NCBI RefSeq assembly: GCF_910592395.1 | Contig: NC_088316.1 | Span: 14,694,001 to 14,758,000, forward strand | Source: Lineus longissimus | Taxonomy: Eukaryota; Nemertea; Pilidiophora; Heteronemertea; Lineidae | Length of the DNA stretch: 64,000 nt | Direction: 5' to 3' | Shown here: in pieces, positions 63,343 through 64,000 of the stretch | Position numbering within the stretch: the stretch's first letter is position 1 | Layout of the letters: each line of letters starts with the position of its first letter | The notes under the pieces: model-generated | Database searches by the model: none | What the model was told of the DNA's origin: nothing | What the model saw: only the letters and a program-made list of their open reading frames with translations | Position numbers and translations under genes: made by a program

Positions 63343-63690
63343 ATGGCCATAGACAACGCAGGGAGACCTTTTTACCATGTTATCAGAAGTAATTACTTTG
63401 GAAAATAAACGACAGAGAAGATACTGTAGCCTAGATAGAGCAAGTCACAGTCTTTTGTGATGCTGTACTGTTGAAATTACGATACTTCAGTGCAACGCGA
63501 TTGTAGCTCGACTGCACTAAGATGGCATGCAATGAGAGCGTAGGGAGACCTTCTTTATATAATGATATATTACTTCGGAAAAAAAGAAATGACCGTCTAT
63601 AGATAAAGCAACCGAGATAGAGCAAGTCTGTCGTTATCTTGGCATGATGAAGTTACGATGATTTGGCTGAATGTGCAATTGGGCTGTGTT
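63343..63690. repeat. Imperfect tandem duplication, unit about 178 bp
   Basis: GGC-AT followed by GTAGGGAGACCTT or GCAGGGAGACCTT begins near 63343 and again near 63521. Each is followed at similar distances by ATTACTT-GGAAAA, AGATAGAGCAAGTC, TGAAATTACGAT or TGAAGTTACGAT, and GTGCAA. Both copies are diverged and non-coding. Confidence 0.75.
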
Positions 63691-64000
63691 TTTAGACCGT
63701 GTTGCTTCGAAGCAGATCTTGAGATAAGACCGTTGATTCATTATTGACTGTTCGGCCATCACATACTAGCAGGTCGACACGTCTGCAAACTCATTATCGA
63801 TATTGCCCTTATGTCGCACTTAAACAACGGATTGAGAGACAAGAAGTGTTTCAATGGCTTATGCCATGAGAACATTAGTTAGCAATGCCTTATATCTAAG
63901 TAGATTTGCAGTTCTTAAAAGTTTCATATACATTGCTTTTTCTCTTCATTATTACTTCTTAAATGATTGATTATTTGACAATGCACAATTTCTTAACACT

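Larger units (their letters stand above)
48377..64000. other. Long gene-free stretch
   Basis: About 15.6 kb with no exon I can support on either strand. Open frames up to 153 codons (58499-58960 plus) have no domains, and several begin at non-ATG codons. The missing first exon of the gene ending at 37519 should lie somewhere here. The stretch has many homeodomain-type ATTA/TAAT cores and several locally duplicated blocks, listed separately. Confidence 0.5.

Overview
The window is nuclear DNA of a multicellular animal. Its genes are split by GT-AG introns, spacing is wide, and dispersed and tandem repeats are common. A Cys-loop anion channel with the 68/221/83-bp exon set, TRPV-like channels and an extracellular DUF7044-type protein together suggest a non-vertebrate bilaterian, probably marine (lophotrochozoan or invertebrate deuterostome). 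The species cannot be named from sequence alone. The exon models below were built by eye from splice signals plus reading-phase agreement.

Region 1 (1-17705) is a tandem segmental duplication with a unit of about 7.5-7.8 kb. Two complete units are seen (2352-10197 and 10198-17705), and the left edge of the window holds the tail of another (1-2351). Each complete unit carries an array of CCACCGCGGTGG palindromes and one TRPV-like channel gene on the minus strand (3725-5749 and 11574-13598; 674 aa each, 9 residues apart). The duplication junction cuts the last exon of the next gene, a small secreted coiled-coil plus PAN/apple-like protein (17629-18983, minus). An intact last exon is therefore present only at the right-hand end, and 77-bp relics of it lie at the two internal junctions.

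Region 2 (17.6-27 kb) is gene-dense. It holds the secreted PAN-like gene (minus), a third and more diverged TRPV-like gene (20352-22061, plus), and, convergent with it, a glycine/GABA/GluCl-type anion-channel subunit (22511-26998, minus). The channel gene has eight coding exon positions, and position 3 is occupied by two consecutive 68-bp exons that can only be used one at a time.

Region 3 (27-37.5 kb) has no gene I can support. It contains a 41-bp minisatellite, one copy of a dispersed repeat and a double CRE plus E-box cluster. Region 4 (37.5-48.4 kb, minus) is one 13-exon gene (first exon not found) for an extracellular protein with two related cysteine-rich modules, a ShKT domain between them and a hydrophobic C-terminus. 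Region 5 (48.4-64 kb) is a long gene-free stretch with degenerate repeats.

Taken together, the left half is a cluster of membrane channels and small secreted proteins that is still being rearranged: a recently amplified TRPV-like gene, a diverged paralogue nearby, and a ligand-gated channel with built-in splice diversity. The most notable items are the mutually exclusive 68-bp exons, the palindrome array at the duplication junction, the relics of the truncated exon, and the unusual MLNM pore motif shared by the TRPV-like genes.
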